This document shows, in pieces, positions 1 through 11,561 of a stretch of DNA of 64,000 nucleotides. How positions within the stretch are numbered: position 1 is the first letter of the stretch; each line of letters begins with the position of its first letter. The DNA is from Przewalskia tangutica (taxonomy: Eukaryota > Streptophyta > Magnoliopsida > Solanales > Solanaceae): the NCBI GenBank assembly GCA_029844215.1, contig JAQGDG010000257.1, positions 124,001 through 188,000 on the forward strand. The letters run 5' to 3'. Both the position numbers and the translations under genes were made by a program. The notes below the pieces were generated by a model. It saw only the letters and a program-made list of their open reading frames with translations. It searched no databases and was not told the DNA's origin.

Positions 1-970
1 TGTTAAACAAGTTCGGGTTTTTATCCCCAAAGTACTTCATACATTAACTCTTTAAAAGATACGTTACTTTCACAAAAGTCACACAATACCCGTAGTATAA
101 AAATAGAGTGACTATCTTTTTAAGTAAACCAAAACACTTCCCTTTGTAAAATCAAGTAACAACATTATTTTCCAAACGTTCAAGTTTGCCTAATTTCAAA
201 TGTTCAAGTTTCTCATTTTTCGAAAGGTTTCGTAGTTCATAGTTTTAATCCTTTAAAACAATTTGAGAAACATATGCCTTATGTGTGAGTAGGTCATTCT
301 TGTTCATAACAATCTTATTACAGCAGCCATGATCTAGGGAATGTAATATCATTTTGTCTCATCTTAGCTTCTATGCAGATGGAAGTTCCTACTGGTTTTA
401 ATAATACTTCATTAGTCAAACATTTCCCTTTATTAGCGCTGCTGTGGTTTGTTCGATACTTATTCTGATTTCCGAAATCAGTAAAACATTATTGCTTTTA
501 AAAACCAAGTACTCATTTCTCACGAATGAGGTTCCACACAAAATTCATATTAATTTAATTAAGTCAAGTCTCTTATCTTTTAAGATCAAGTCTCTTAACT
601 TCTAAAATTAATAAACCATTCTTTTTATCTCTCTTAAGTCGTTATACCTAACTTCCCATAAAGCTAGTATAACTCTTAAGCTTTTAAAAGCCAAGCATTA
701 CTCTTCTTTCAAAAAGGTTTCTTTAATTCTCTTGAAATACTTCAAGATTCTTATTATTCAGGCTTAAGTCAAAAGACATTGCCGTACAACTACGTTCAAT
801 TAACACACGACGCTCACCGCACTATATATATATTCTTTTAAAATATCATGCTCAAGAGGATAGGAAGAATCACATACCTCGCGACGATTATCGACTATTA
901 GCAAAACGCTCACGGCTTATAACCCGCTAGCCTTGTCCACCTTTCAAGTAGTACATGCTACTTTGCAGAA
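1..970 (-). mobile_element. LTR fragment (gypsy family), cut by window start
   Basis: On the minus strand this matches the 3' half of the long LTRs elsewhere in the window, for example 35500-36330 of element C. It keeps the block around the paired GTTATA hairpins, the GGCAATGTCTTTTGACTTAAGCC motif (770-790) and the 'catgctactt' block that ends it. It stops at 970, where the terminus TGTCAAGACC of the next LTR begins, so it is the target into which that element went. It holds no gene. Its 5' part with the promoter is not present. Confidence 0.8.
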
Positions 971-1563
971 TGTCAAGACCAAACTGCCGTGGATCGTGCC
1001 TACCCCGCACCCTAGTGATACAACATCGAGAAAATCGGAAATAAAACATGAATCATGAAACAAGAGATATAATAAATAATCATGACAACCAAAACAGTTG
1101 CCTTCTGTATATAAATAAAAAAAACCCGAACAGTTATCCTTTTACAAACTCGCCACAACAAGATTTCATGCACTTAAGAAAGTGACAACAACTATGGCGG
1201 GACAGGGCCCACCATACCTGAATGTACAAGAACCTGCTGCACTCGTGGTAACATACCAAAAGATAAGCCTCCAAGGAACGGCTTCCAACACGCCGAGCAG
1301 TGATCCTAAGAGCGAGGATCCACAACCGATGTACCTCACTGCAGATGAACGCACTTCAAGGAGGTCAAGATAACAGTACCAAGTATGTGAAATCAAAATA
1401 CTGAAATGAAATCATAATAGTCTATAAAAGCAGAGACATGTATGATAACCAAACTACGATCACAACATAAAACAAATATGTCAAGTCGTGACTCACGCCT
1501 CAAGTCATCCTCATGCCCGTGGAACTCCTTCCTCACCGCCATGCGGATATAAATCAGATGGAG

Positions 1564-1803
1564 TACGTGTCCCGGCCCATCTCATGGGACTCGGTAGAGA
1601 ATCAGATGAAATACGTGTCCCGGCCCATCTCATGGGACTCGGTAGAGAAACATGTGGAATACGTGTCCCGGCCCATCCCATGGGACTCGGTAAAGAAACA
1701 GGTGGAATACGTGTCCCGGCCCATCCCATGGGACTCGGTAAAGAAACATGTGGAATACGTGTCCCGGCCCATCCCATGGGACTCGGTAAAGAAATATTCA
1801 TAA
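1564..1803. repeat. Five tandem copies of a 48-bp unit inside an LTR
   Basis: The core TACGTGTCCCGG recurs at 1564, 1612, 1660, 1708 and 1756, exactly 48 bp apart. Each unit also holds CCCATGGGACTCGG or CTCATGGGACTCGG. Because 48 is a multiple of three, several frames stay open on both strands and give 16-residue repeat peptides. These are side effects of the repeat, not genes. The array lies in the part of the LTR downstream of the promoter. Neighbouring LTRs carry a different duplication at the matching place. Confidence 0.95.
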
Positions 1804-3720
1804 CCAATCAGCCGGCCCTCCATCGAGAGACGCGGTAGCACAGAAATACAACACTTGCACAACAAAGGCTATCACCACAAGCATAGGCAAGTTCAACATA
1901 CTCATAGACTTATATTTTATTACAATAAATCCGGGTTTTAACCCCAAAGTACTACATACGTTAACTCTTTTTAAAAGGATCTGTTTCTTTCACAAAAGTC
2001 ACACAATACCCGTAGTATGAAAATAGAGTGACTATCTTTTTACGTAAACCATAACACTTCCTTTTGTAAAATCAAGTAACAACATTATTTTCCAAACGTC
2101 CAAGTTTGCCTAATTTCAAATGCTCAAGTTTCTCATTTTCGAAAGGTTTCATAACTCATAGTCTTAATCTCTTTAAAACAATTGAGTAACATATGTCTTA
2201 TGTGTGAGCAGTTTATTCTTGTTTATAACAATCTTGTTACAGCAGCCATGATCTAGGAAATGTAATACAATTTTGTCTTATCTTAGCTTCTATGCAGATG
2301 GAGGTTTCTACTGGTTTTAATAACAATTAGTTAATTGTCAATACATTTTCCTTTATTAACGCTGCAGTGGTTTGCTCGACACTTGTTCTCATTTCCGAAA
2401 TCCATATATCATTCTTAAGCCGTTATACCTAACTTCCCATAAAGCTAGTACAACTCTTAAGTTTTCAAAAACCAAGTACTCATTACTCGCGAATGAGGTT
2501 TTACAACATTTTTAACAAAATGCTAGTTACCAAGTAAAATAAGTTAAGTCTCTTATCTTTCAAGATCAAGTCTCTTAACTTCTACAAACAATAAACCATT
2601 CTTTCACCTACATAGAGTCGTTATAACTAACTTCCCATAAAGCTATTATAACACCCTATGTTTTAAACCAACCAAACTCATTTAGCACATGTACGTCTAC
2701 CGTACTACATAGTTTACAAAACATCATGCTAGAAAGGATAGGAAGAGGTTCACATACCTCGCGACGAGTATCGACAATAAGCAAAACGCTCCACGGCTAT
2801 AACTCGGCTAGCCTCGTTCACCTTTTAAGTAGAACACGCTACTCGTAGCACTTCCACCTATATAGGCCACAACGTCTATTAACTTCTAAACACAAGGTTC
2901 CATTTTCTACAGAAAATTCGGCAGCACCTCCCCCCCCGCAACAGCGTAAATCTCCTCCTCAAACGAGGCCGGCTACCAAGCCAATCAGGGGGGGGTTTAC
3001 ACGTCTAACCGGACGTGTACAATTCTACTACACAGTAATACTACACCAGTCTACTGTAATACAGTCCTATGAAATTACAGTTCAGTTCTCTTCTTTATTA
3101 TTCAGGCTTAAGTCAAAAGACATTGCCGCAAAGCTATGTTCAGTTCTATATATAGTATACTTCAACTATATATCCTACAACATGTAATTTCCAATTACAA
3201 CAAGGGGACAAGAATATTTACCTCGATAAGCCCAAAATTATCCAAGTTATAAAAGTCGATCCTGAGCAAGGTTTAGCTCCTACTCCGTGCGCTCCAATCC
3301 GCCCAAACAACCCTTAGAAGTTCTAACCAACTTCTACTTAAATACTTCAACCAACTATGAAGATTTCCTTAGGGTTTCGGTTTGAGACTAAAAGGACAAA
3401 AGGTAGTATTTCCTGCTCTAATGATAGAGGTAACTTTTGGAATACTACAAGGTAAAGGCTAAGGTATTTTGGGCATTATAACAATACTTGGAGGAGTATT
3501 TCAATACCACAAAAGGGGGTATATTTCTCGAACAACTAGGCTAGGGGGGGGGTACCCCTCGGCTAGAGCACTACCAAGGGTGGGAGGGTACCCCTCTCGG
3601 CCACAAGGCCACTCAAAGGGGAAGGGGGAGAGGCTTTGGACGACACAACAAGAAGAGGGGAGGGAGATTTCAAGACTTAGAATGAAATGAGGGATGAAGA
3701 AAAACCTTCAAGCAAGGGGG

Positions 3721-3728
3721 TATTTATA
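3721..3728 (-). promoter_or_regulatory. TATA box of LTR 971-4119
   Basis: TATAAATA on the minus strand, about 390 bp inside the LTR 5' end. It is followed by the 'TTCATCC'-type start region and a C-rich untranslated stretch shared by all LTRs here. Confidence 0.75.
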
Positions 3729-4119
3729 GGGACACCAACGGACAAGATCAAGCCATGTGTGGGGCAAGTGGATGGCCAAGATTGGCACAAGTGCACCCTA
3801 ACCTACTCCTCAAATCCCTCACAAAACAAAGACCCATGAAAAGGGCCTCAAAACCCTCCTAGCCGTGGCCCTCTTTTATCGTCAACGAGGTGAAAAGTGT
3901 CACCCTCCGGTTGGTCAAAAAATGTTCCGTCGCTCGGAAAAATCCGCAAAAATACAAAACGACATAGCCGGAATTTTCCCTTCGTAAGCTTAGTAAAACG
4001 TTTCGTCGAAAAACGACTCTAATCGGGTGTTGTGCACAAAATTTCGAAACATGCCTAACTTTAAGTCTCAAACTTCGCACGCACGCCTCCACGCACATAC
4101 TGGAAATACGGGTATAACA

Positions 4120-4150
4120 TTCTCCTTCCTTAGAAACATTCGTCGAATGT
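4120..4150 (-). promoter_or_regulatory. Polypurine tract and preceding palindrome, element X
   Basis: On the minus strand the purine run (complement of 4120-4131) touches the 3' LTR start. It primes plus-strand DNA synthesis in LTR retrotransposons. Just upstream, 4136-4150 holds a shortened form of the ACATTCG-GGA-CGAATGT palindrome found beside every purine tract in the window. Confidence 0.8.
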
Positions 4151-4914
4151 TCCTTCTCAAGACGGATATCGATGAAATTCCTCTAACAAGTTGCCAACGC
4201 CACGCAGCCACGAAACAACACACGTTCTCTTCCTTCCTTACTCGTCGTGCCCCCCTCGAACACTTGAACTCTCCCAGTGTACGTACCACACTTCAGTTAT
4301 CGCTTCAGTTCCCAAAACCTTGGAGTCACCACCTCCAAACTTGGTCATCTTACTAGCCGTAATATCCCCTAAGGCCATTTTCGGCCTTCACGAACGATTC
4401 TTGGTCGAACACATCCACGAACTCATACGATGGTCGTCTAAACTTGGGCCTAGCACCTCGTGACCCTACCACCGCGGGACTACCTAACCGGCCCACCCAA
4501 AACCGGGCTGCGGGTCGACCCGCGAGCGGCCATCAACCCGACCCACAATCGCGCCAACACTTGCTCCTCGAAACGGAGCAATCTTACCTAATCAAGTCAT
4601 GAAAGCTACTACTTCCATCTCACACTACCCATGGACTTATCACACAAATAATTCCCACGTACTACTTACTCTGATAAGGGTCAAACATGAAATAAATCTT
4701 TTACTCAAGACGACCTTACCTCTAAGGTCTCAATCGTGACATAGTCTAAGGTTCACACTTACCATGCCCCCATACTTATCCTTCCAACTAACCACATTTT
4801 CTAACTCACAACCAACACAACGCTATCCGTACATAGCACACAATAATAAGGTCATCATAACACGCATACAAATCTCCAGAGGGTTAAGGATATACCTGAA
4901 TCTACCGCTCCTCT

Positions 4915-6160
4915 CTAATCATAGGCCTGCCCTGCAGGGCGCATAGCTAATGAAGGCGATGAACCTGCCACTGATCCGGTAGGCTGAGTCATGTTGCCTG
5001 CATCCTTCCTATTAGGACAGTTTCTCGTCACATGGCCCTGACGGCCGCAGCCAAAACAAGCACCAGTAAAAAGACGACATTCCCCGGGATGACGCCTGCC
5101 GCATCGTGCACACTGAGGAAAACCTGAACCCGACTGGCTAGAACCCATGTATATCTGCGGAACGAAGCCCCGGAGCTCACGGCTCCCGAATACCCGAACG
5201 CCCCAAGATCGCGGAGGACCACTCAGATCTTGGCGGAGGTACATAACTAGCCTGCTGCTGAGGCGATCCGTCTCGAAAGCCGCCAAAAGACCCTACTGTT
5301 CTGGCCCTCTTCTGCTGATCCTGGTCATTCCGTCGACCTCTCCGTGCCTCACATCCTAGTGCATGAGCCTGCATGCGGGCAATGTCCATGCCCGGCTGAA
5401 GAGCTACACCCGAACAAGCCTCTGTCAAGTAATCATCTAGCCCGGTGACGTAGCGGTGCACTCTATCCTCCATGGTTGCCACTAAAGCGGGGACGTACCG
5501 AGCCAACGAGTCAAACTCCACGTTGTACTCCCGAACCGTACGCCCTCTCTGTCTAAGCATCATAAATCTGTCGGCCCGTGCCCTCCTCATCTGCGGAGGC
5601 AAGAAGTGAGCGAGGAATGCCTCTGAGAATTCGTCCCATACTGCTGGAAGCGCATGCTCTCCCCGGGATAGCTCCCACGAATCAAACCAGTCGACAGCAG
5701 TATCACGCAGCCGATGCGAACCGGCGTCATCGACTCGGTCTCAAGCCTTGATCACTCATGATCGCAGAATCGCTTGATGAACTCCTCGGATCATCCTCGT
5801 GCCTCGACCCATAAAACTCGCGGGCTAACTCGTAAAGTCCCGTAGCCTCAAACTATCTCGCTCGGGGTGAACTACGGTGCTATCGAACTGAACGGCCGCA
5901 TCCGGCCTTCTCCTCATATCTGCCACGACCGCCGCGAATCGCCATCTCCTTGTACCCCAACCTCTCGCCTGTGCCGTGGACCGAGGCTCAGTATCGTGGT
6001 CTCAGCACCATCGCCGCCGCTAAACTCTCTGGCTGCGGCGTCGCAAAACTCGACGTCTGAAGCACTATCTCAGGTAATGTTCGCTCGCGCTCGTTCTCCT
6101 CAGATCCCACTAGCGCCTCCTCGCTTTGCCTCCCGGGCTGTGGTTGCTTTGCGGAGGCAT
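4915..6160 (-). pseudogene. gag: gag polyprotein (Ty3/gypsy), frameshifted
   Basis: Gag forms the retrotransposon particle and packages its RNA. The start (complement of 6158-6160) reads ATGCCTCCGC, the same start as in A, E and F. A retrotransposon gag core follows at 5602-5177 with the motifs VREYNVEFDSLARY and RVHRYVTGLDDYL. After a frameshift near 5200 the frame continues through CARCGRRHPGEC and a full CCHC zinc knuckle, CFGCGRQGHVTRNC, and ends at 4915. The region upstream of 5602 is broken by stops and indels. Family assignment is firm. Parts of the damage may be sequence errors, since several breaks fall at CAG/CTG sites. Confidence 0.85.
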
Positions 6161-6344
6161 AATCGAAAACGAATACGTCGAGGGTCCAACTTGTAACACA
6201 GCTCTAAGGCACGATCTCAGAATGAGAAGAATGGAAACCAATCCTAAATGTCCTATAGCCTCCTGATTATAGGTGTGGTGCACAACACACCGATAATCAA
6301 GACTCTACTAGACACGGTCTGTAGACACTTTCCGAGGACTAACT

Positions 6345-6356
6345 GCTCTGATACCA
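6345..6356 (-). promoter_or_regulatory. Primer binding site, element X
   Basis: On the minus strand TGGTATCAGAGC, complementary to the 3' end of plant initiator tRNA-Met, a few bases after the LTR terminus. This is one of only two intact gypsy primer sites in the window. Confidence 0.85.
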
Positions 6357-7043
6357 CTTTGTCAAGACCCAAACTGGCCCGTGGATCGTGCCTTACCTGC
6401 ACCCTAGTGATACAACATCAGAGAAAATCAGCGGAAATAAAACATGAATCATGAAACAAGAGATATAATAAATAATCAGGCCAACCAAAACAGTTGCCTT
6501 CAGTGTATATACATAAACAAAACCCGAACAGTTATCCTTTTTACAAACTCTGCCCACAACAGTACTACAGACCTCTAAGAAAGTGACAACAACTATGGCG
6601 GGACAGGGCCCCACCATACCCCTGAATGTACAAGAACCTACTGCACTGTGGTAACATACCAAAAGATAAGCCTCCAAGGAACGGCTTCCCAACACGTCAA
6701 TGGTGATCCTAAGAGCGAGGATCCACAACCGATGTACTTACTGCGGCATGAACGCACTCAAGGAGGTCGATAACAGTACCAAGTATGTGAAATCAGAATA
6801 TCAGAATGAAATCATAATAGTCTATAAAAGCAGGAGACATGTATGATAACCAAACTACAGTTCACAACATAAAAACAGTCATGTCAAGTCAGGGACTCAC
6901 GCCCTCAAGTCATCCCTCATGCCCGTGGAACTCCTTCCTCACTGCCGGCAGTCTATGATATAACAACACCAAGGAGTACACCTGAACACCAAGTCCTACC
7001 TGATGCCAAAGCCGTACCACGAGACTTCGTCACTATACTGACT

Positions 7044-7277
7044 CGCGAAGCTGACACGTGGCAAGTGCAATAACCTATACCCGATCCACCTGCGCCACGT
7101 AGCTGACGGGGGCAAGTAACGGCTACGCACCCGATCCAACCGTAAGTCACGATACTTCGCCGCGAAGCTGACACGTGGTAAGTGCAACAACCTGTACCAG
7201 ATCCACCTGCGCCACGTAGCTGACGGGGGCAAGTAAACAGGCTACGCACCCAATCACAACCGTAAGTCACAATACTT
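7044..7277. repeat. Two tandem copies of a 117-bp unit in LTR
   Basis: CGCGAAGCTGACACGTGG occurs at 7044 and again at 7161. Each copy continues through a CCACGTAGCTGACGGGGGCA block to CCGTAAGTCAC. The same pair, with small indels, is in the sister LTR at about 12245-12475. CACGTGG is a G-box-like core, which may matter for transcription, but that is inference. Confidence 0.85.
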
Positions 7278-9391
7278 CGCCATAACCAAAAATGGTCACA
7301 TGTCCACAGAATCCATCAACGGTGTAGACATGCCCATGTAACAATGCTAATGGAAGCATACCCGTGGAATTTTCCGTCACTGCAGGTACGTCCAAGTAAG
7401 TTCTCAACAAGTCAACCGACCCTCCATCGAGAGACGCGGTAGAATAGAAACACAATTCTTGCATAACAAAGACTATCTTCAATAAGCATAGGCAAGTTAC
7501 ACAACAACAAGCATAGGCAAGTTACACAACAACAAGCATAGGCAAGTTATACATAACTCAAAGTACTTTCATTCCATGTCAAAGTCCGGGTTTTAACCCT
7601 AAAGTACTACGTACGTTAAATTCCTTTTAAGAGATCCATTCCTTTTATGAAAATCACCCGATACCCGTAGTATAAAATAGAGTGACTTACATCTTTTAAG
7701 CAAACCAAAACAACTTCTCTTTTTAAAGTCAAGTTTCCACATTAAAACCAATGGTAAAAACCCTTCTTTTGTTTTCATAAAGTCGTTATAACCAACTTCC
7801 CATAAAGCTGTTATAACACTTTAAGTTTTAAACCATTTTAAGACAACACAATGCCTTTCTTTTCCCTAAAGTTCCAGTTTGCCTAATTTCAATTACTCAA
7901 GTTTCTTTTTAGGAAAGTTTTATAGTTCAATGTCTTAATCTCTTTTTAAAACAATTGAGTAACATATGCCATAGGCGAGTAGGTTATTCTTGTTCATAAA
8001 TCTTATTAAGCAGCCATGATCTAGGAAATGTAATATCATTTTGTCTCATCTTAGCTTCTATGCAGATGGAGGTTTCTACTGGTTTTAATAATACTTCATT
8101 ATTCAATACATTTTCCTTTATTAACGCTGCAGTGGTTTGTCGTTACACATTCTGATTTCCGAAATCAGTAAAACATTATTCCTTTTAAAAAGCACGTACT
8201 CATTACTCACGAATGAGGTTTCCCACAAAACTCATTTAATTCATTTAAGTTAAGTCTCTTATCTTATAAGATCAAGTCTCTTAACTTCTAAAATCAGTAA
8301 ACCATTTTCTTTACCTCTCTTAAGACGTTATACCTAACTCCCCATAAAGCTAGTATAACTCTTTTTAAAACCTTTAAAACCAAGTGTTACTCTTCTTTCA
8401 AAAAATGGTTTCTTAACTCTTGTGACATACTTCAAGTTTCTTATTATTCAGGCTTAAGTCAAAAGACATTGCCGTACAACTACGTTCAATTAGCACACGT
8501 CGCTCACCGTACTATATATTATTCGGGCTCAAGTCAAAAGACATTGTCGTACTATATATATCTTCCTTTAAAATATCATGCTCAAGAGTATAGGAAAAAT
8601 CACATACCTCGCGACGATTATCGACTATAAGCAAAACGCTCCACGGCTATAACCCGGCTAGCCTTGTCCACCTTCTAAGTAGCACATGCTACTTGCAAAA
8701 CATTCAACCAATAAAGGTTATCACCATGTACATCTATGTAATTACGCTCGCTTCTCTTCTTTAAATTCAGGCTTAAGTCCAAAGACATTGCCACAAAACT
8801 ATGTTCAGTTCTATATATAGTATACTTCAACTATATATTCCAACAACATGTAATTTCCAACTACAATAGGGGGACAAGATAATTACCTCGATAAGCCCAT
8901 AATTATCCAAGTATAAATGTCGATCCTTAGCAACGCTTAGCTCCTACTCCGGGTGCTCCAACCCGCTCCAAACAACCCTTAGAAGTTCTACGCGACTTCT
9001 ACTTAATACTCCAACCAACTATGGAGATTTCCTTAGGGTTTCGGTTTGAGACAAAAAGGACATACGGTAGTATTTCCTGCTCTACGAATAGAGGTATCTT
9101 TGGAATACTACAAGGTATACGGCTAAGGTATTTTGGGTATAACAACAATACTTTTGAGAGTATTTCTACCAAAAGGGGGGGTATTCTACGAGAACAACAA
9201 GGCAAGGGGGGGTGTATACCCCTCGGCCAACCCCACTAGGGGGGGGTACTCCCGGCCAAGGGGGGGGGGGAGGGGTTCTCGGTCAAGGGGCCTCACCAAG
9301 GGGGGGAGGGGGAGGCTAGGACGAGACAACCACACAAAGGGGGAAGCTCTCAAGACTTAGAGATTTTATGATGAATAAGTCTTCAGGGAGG

Positions 9392-9399
9392 TATTTATA
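9392..9399 (-). promoter_or_regulatory. TATA box of LTR 6360-10081
   Basis: TATAAATA on the minus strand at the same place as in the other LTRs, upstream of a pyrimidine-rich leader. Confidence 0.75.
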
Positions 9400-10081
9400 G
9401 GCAAGCAAAGGCCAACCAAGGCCAAGATCATGCCAAGTGCTAAGCAAGTGTAGGCCAAGATATGCCCAAGTGCCCCTAGTCCCTACTCCACAAATCCTCA
9501 CAAATATCTTGCCACTGACCCAATTCGCAGCCCTTCCGTCCACACTCCATCAACGTGAGGGTGACAAGGGTCGCCCTCTCGGTGGTCCAAAATGTTCCGT
9601 CTCTCGGAAAAATCCGCCAAAATAATAAATTACATAGCCGGAATTTTCCCTTCGCAAGCTTAGTAAAACGTTTACCTGAAACGACTCTAACCGGGTGTTG
9701 TGCACCAACATAAATCGGCCAAGCCACCTAGGGGGGTGACACGTGTCACCCTCCTATTGGCCCAAAATAAAACATCTTCCGAAAAAAAAAATCCATAATG
9801 GCCAAAATCTCAAAATCAAAGCGGGCCCCACAAAACCGTGAATTTCTCCCGTGGGCCACACGTGACCATTTCCGAAAATAAAATCTCAAAATTCTCTAAT
9901 ATTCCAAGAAGTCCGAATACCAAATCTGGGAATCCAATTCCCATTAACGAACCTTTTTCCTTCACAAAAACCGGAAACTTTTCCGTGGAAAAATCACCTC
10001 TTTCTTCCTTTCCAATCTTTCTGTCGTATTCTCGTACGTACGTCCTCGCATACATACCCCGGGAACCTACGGGGTATAACA

Positions 10082-10115
10082 TTCTTCCCCCCTTAGAAAC
10101 ATTCGTCCCGAATGT
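10082..10115 (-). promoter_or_regulatory. Polypurine tract and palindrome, element Y
   Basis: The complement of 10082-10095 is a run of A and G touching the LTR start. Upstream, 10099-10115 is the 7-bp-arm palindrome ACATTCG(TCC)CGAATGT. Confidence 0.85.
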
Positions 10116-11020
10116 TCCTTCTAAGTCTCCAACCACACAAGCGTCGATATAGCCCCCACTGCTATACTTACGAAACCAATTATGCCACACCTGGCCATAG
10201 AAACACCTGCGCAAAAACTTACATCCAAGTCTACGAGGAAACACCTCTAACATCACGCAAGCTCCTACCCGAGGTCTAAAGTATACTCCCATAGCACCCC
10301 GTGCAGCCTTACAACCTTTCTGATATATCAACACTGCTGAGTACACGGTCCTGACCGAAAACCACGATGGGCTGCCCCCATCGGCCCGACTCATCGTGAG
10401 CAACGCATCCACGAACTCGTACGCTGGTTAACTAAACTTGGGCCTAACACCCTCGTGACCCTACCTCAAGGCGGGACCACTACAAACAGACCCCACCACC
10501 ATACAGGCCGCGGGTTGACCCGCAACGTGGCCTCAACCCGACCCGGCAACGCGCAAAAATACTAGCTCCCCGATCCGGAACAATCTCACTAATCACGTTA
10601 TGAAAACCTAGCGGTCTTCTTAGCTCAACTACCCTCTTCATTCCACACTACTTAGGGACCTATCCCAAACATAGCTCACGTGCACTATGCACTCCGATAA
10701 AGGTCAAACACAAATGAAATCTTTTACTCAAGATTGCCTCGCCTCTAAGGTCTCTACGTATAAAACTCTAAGGCTTACACTTTCTCTATCCCCCAAATCT
10801 TACTTGGTTAACTAACCAAGATTTCTAATCACAATTTACACAATATTAACAGAATAACACTTAAGGTATACTCACCTTATCACACATACTAATCCCTAGA
10901 GGGTTAAAGATCTATCTCAGATTCTCGCTTCACTCCCTTAGTCGTCTAATCAAACCCGCTTGTAGGCGATAGTGAGAAGGTGACGAACTACCCATCGATC
11001 CTGAAGGCTAAGTCCTCCTA

Positions 11021-11359
11021 CTAGGTCACCCATTCGACACATGGCCTTGACGGCCGCCGGTAAAACGAGTACCAACAAAAAGACGACATTCCCTGAATGA
11101 CGCTCACATCGCTGAACCTAAGTCCCGGAGCTATGACCAACTCCCGCCTACCCCGAACGCCCCGAACCCCGCGAGGACCTCTCAGACCGCCCTCTTCTCG
11201 CCCTTTGTTAACCCGTCGATCTCTACGCTTGGCTCGATGCTCACAAGCCCGCATACGAGCCATGCTCGCCTAATCAAGAACTACTGCACAACCCTCTCAG
11301 ATTTACTCGCGGCTCCTCGGCCGCCTCGCCCTGGGCCCGGTTTGCCCTACGCGAGGCAT
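11021..11359 (-). pseudogene. gag: gag remnant of element Y
   Basis: The start context ATGCCTCGC survives at 11359 on the minus strand. It soon runs into a fragment (11263-11021) recognisable as the basic linker of gag (RRDRRVNKGREEGG), followed by a ruined zinc-knuckle region. Most of the gag core between these parts is deleted. It cannot make a working protein. Confidence 0.7.
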
Positions 11360-11546
11360 AACGGTAAGTGGAAAGAAATACGTTAGAGGTCCAACTTACA
11401 ACACAACTCTAAGGCACGATCTCGAGTGAGAAGAATAGAAACCAATCCTAAATATCCTATAGCCTCTCGACATTGATGTGGTGCACAACACATCGATAAT
11501 CAAGACTCTACTAGATACGGTCTCAGACACTTTCCGAGGACTAATC

Positions 11547-11557
11547 GCTCGATACCA
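11547..11557 (-). promoter_or_regulatory. Primer binding site, element Y (altered)
   Basis: The minus strand reads TGGTATCGAGC where TGGTATCAGAGC is expected. CAG has collapsed to CG, the same change as in C and E. Confidence 0.75.
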
Positions 11558-11561
11558 CTTT

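Larger units (their letters stand above)
971..4119 (-). mobile_element. 3' LTR of gag-only element X
   Basis: The LTR starts on the minus strand at 4119 (TGTTATACCCG) and ends at 971 (GGTCTTGACA), about 3.15 kb. A purine tract lies next to the start, so this is the 3' LTR of the minus-strand element whose interior is 4120-6359. It diverges clearly from the LTR at 6360-10081, most of all in its tandem repeat region (1564-1803). The five bases before 971 (CAGAA) have no partner at the right end of the array, so no target duplication can be shown. Apart from the promoter and repeats it is non-coding. Confidence 0.85.
4120..6359 (-). mobile_element. Interior of gag-only element X
   Basis: This 2.2-kb minus-strand interior lies between the purine tract at 4120 and the primer site at 6345-6356. 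It holds a gag pseudogene (4915-6160) and, downstream, about 800 bp without an open gene. Protease, reverse transcriptase and RNase H are missing, so the element could not have moved on its own. X has the best gag of the short elements, with an intact zinc knuckle. Unlike A, C and F it lacks the 85-bp LTR-end cassette near its 3' end. Confidence 0.85.
6360..10081 (-). mobile_element. LTR shared by elements X and Y
   Basis: This minus-strand LTR starts at 10081 (TGTTATACCCC) and ends at 6360, about 3.72 kb. A primer site lies on its left and a purine tract on its right, so it serves as 5' LTR of interior X and 3' LTR of interior Y. Most of it is nearly identical to the LTR at 11562-24623 (compare 7261-8100 with 12460-13300) but not to 971-4119. 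That fits Y being the original owner, with X joined by recombination within LTRs. It contains a duplicated 117-bp block and a TATA box. Confidence 0.85.
10082..11561 (-). mobile_element. Interior of gag-only element Y
   Basis: This is the shortest interior here, about 1.5 kb. It runs from the primer site (11547-11557) through a badly deleted gag to a roughly 900-bp stretch without a gene and the purine tract. An AG|GTGAGTATACC splice-donor-like sequence follows the gag remnant on the minus strand (10868-10877). No pol sequence is recognisable. Confidence 0.8.

Noticed and set aside
1564..1803. CRISPR-like array
   Set aside because: Units are contiguous 48-bp tandem copies without spacers, inside a plant LTR.
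1488..1865. Open frames of 87-116 codons on both strands with 16-residue repeats
   Set aside because: They come from the 48-bp tandem repeat, whose length is a multiple of three, so several frames stay open. No start context or known domain supports them.
9816..10412. 198-codon open frame on the minus strand
   Set aside because: It runs across the purine tract and LTR start. Shorter versions in other LTR copies share only LTR sequence and resemble no protein.
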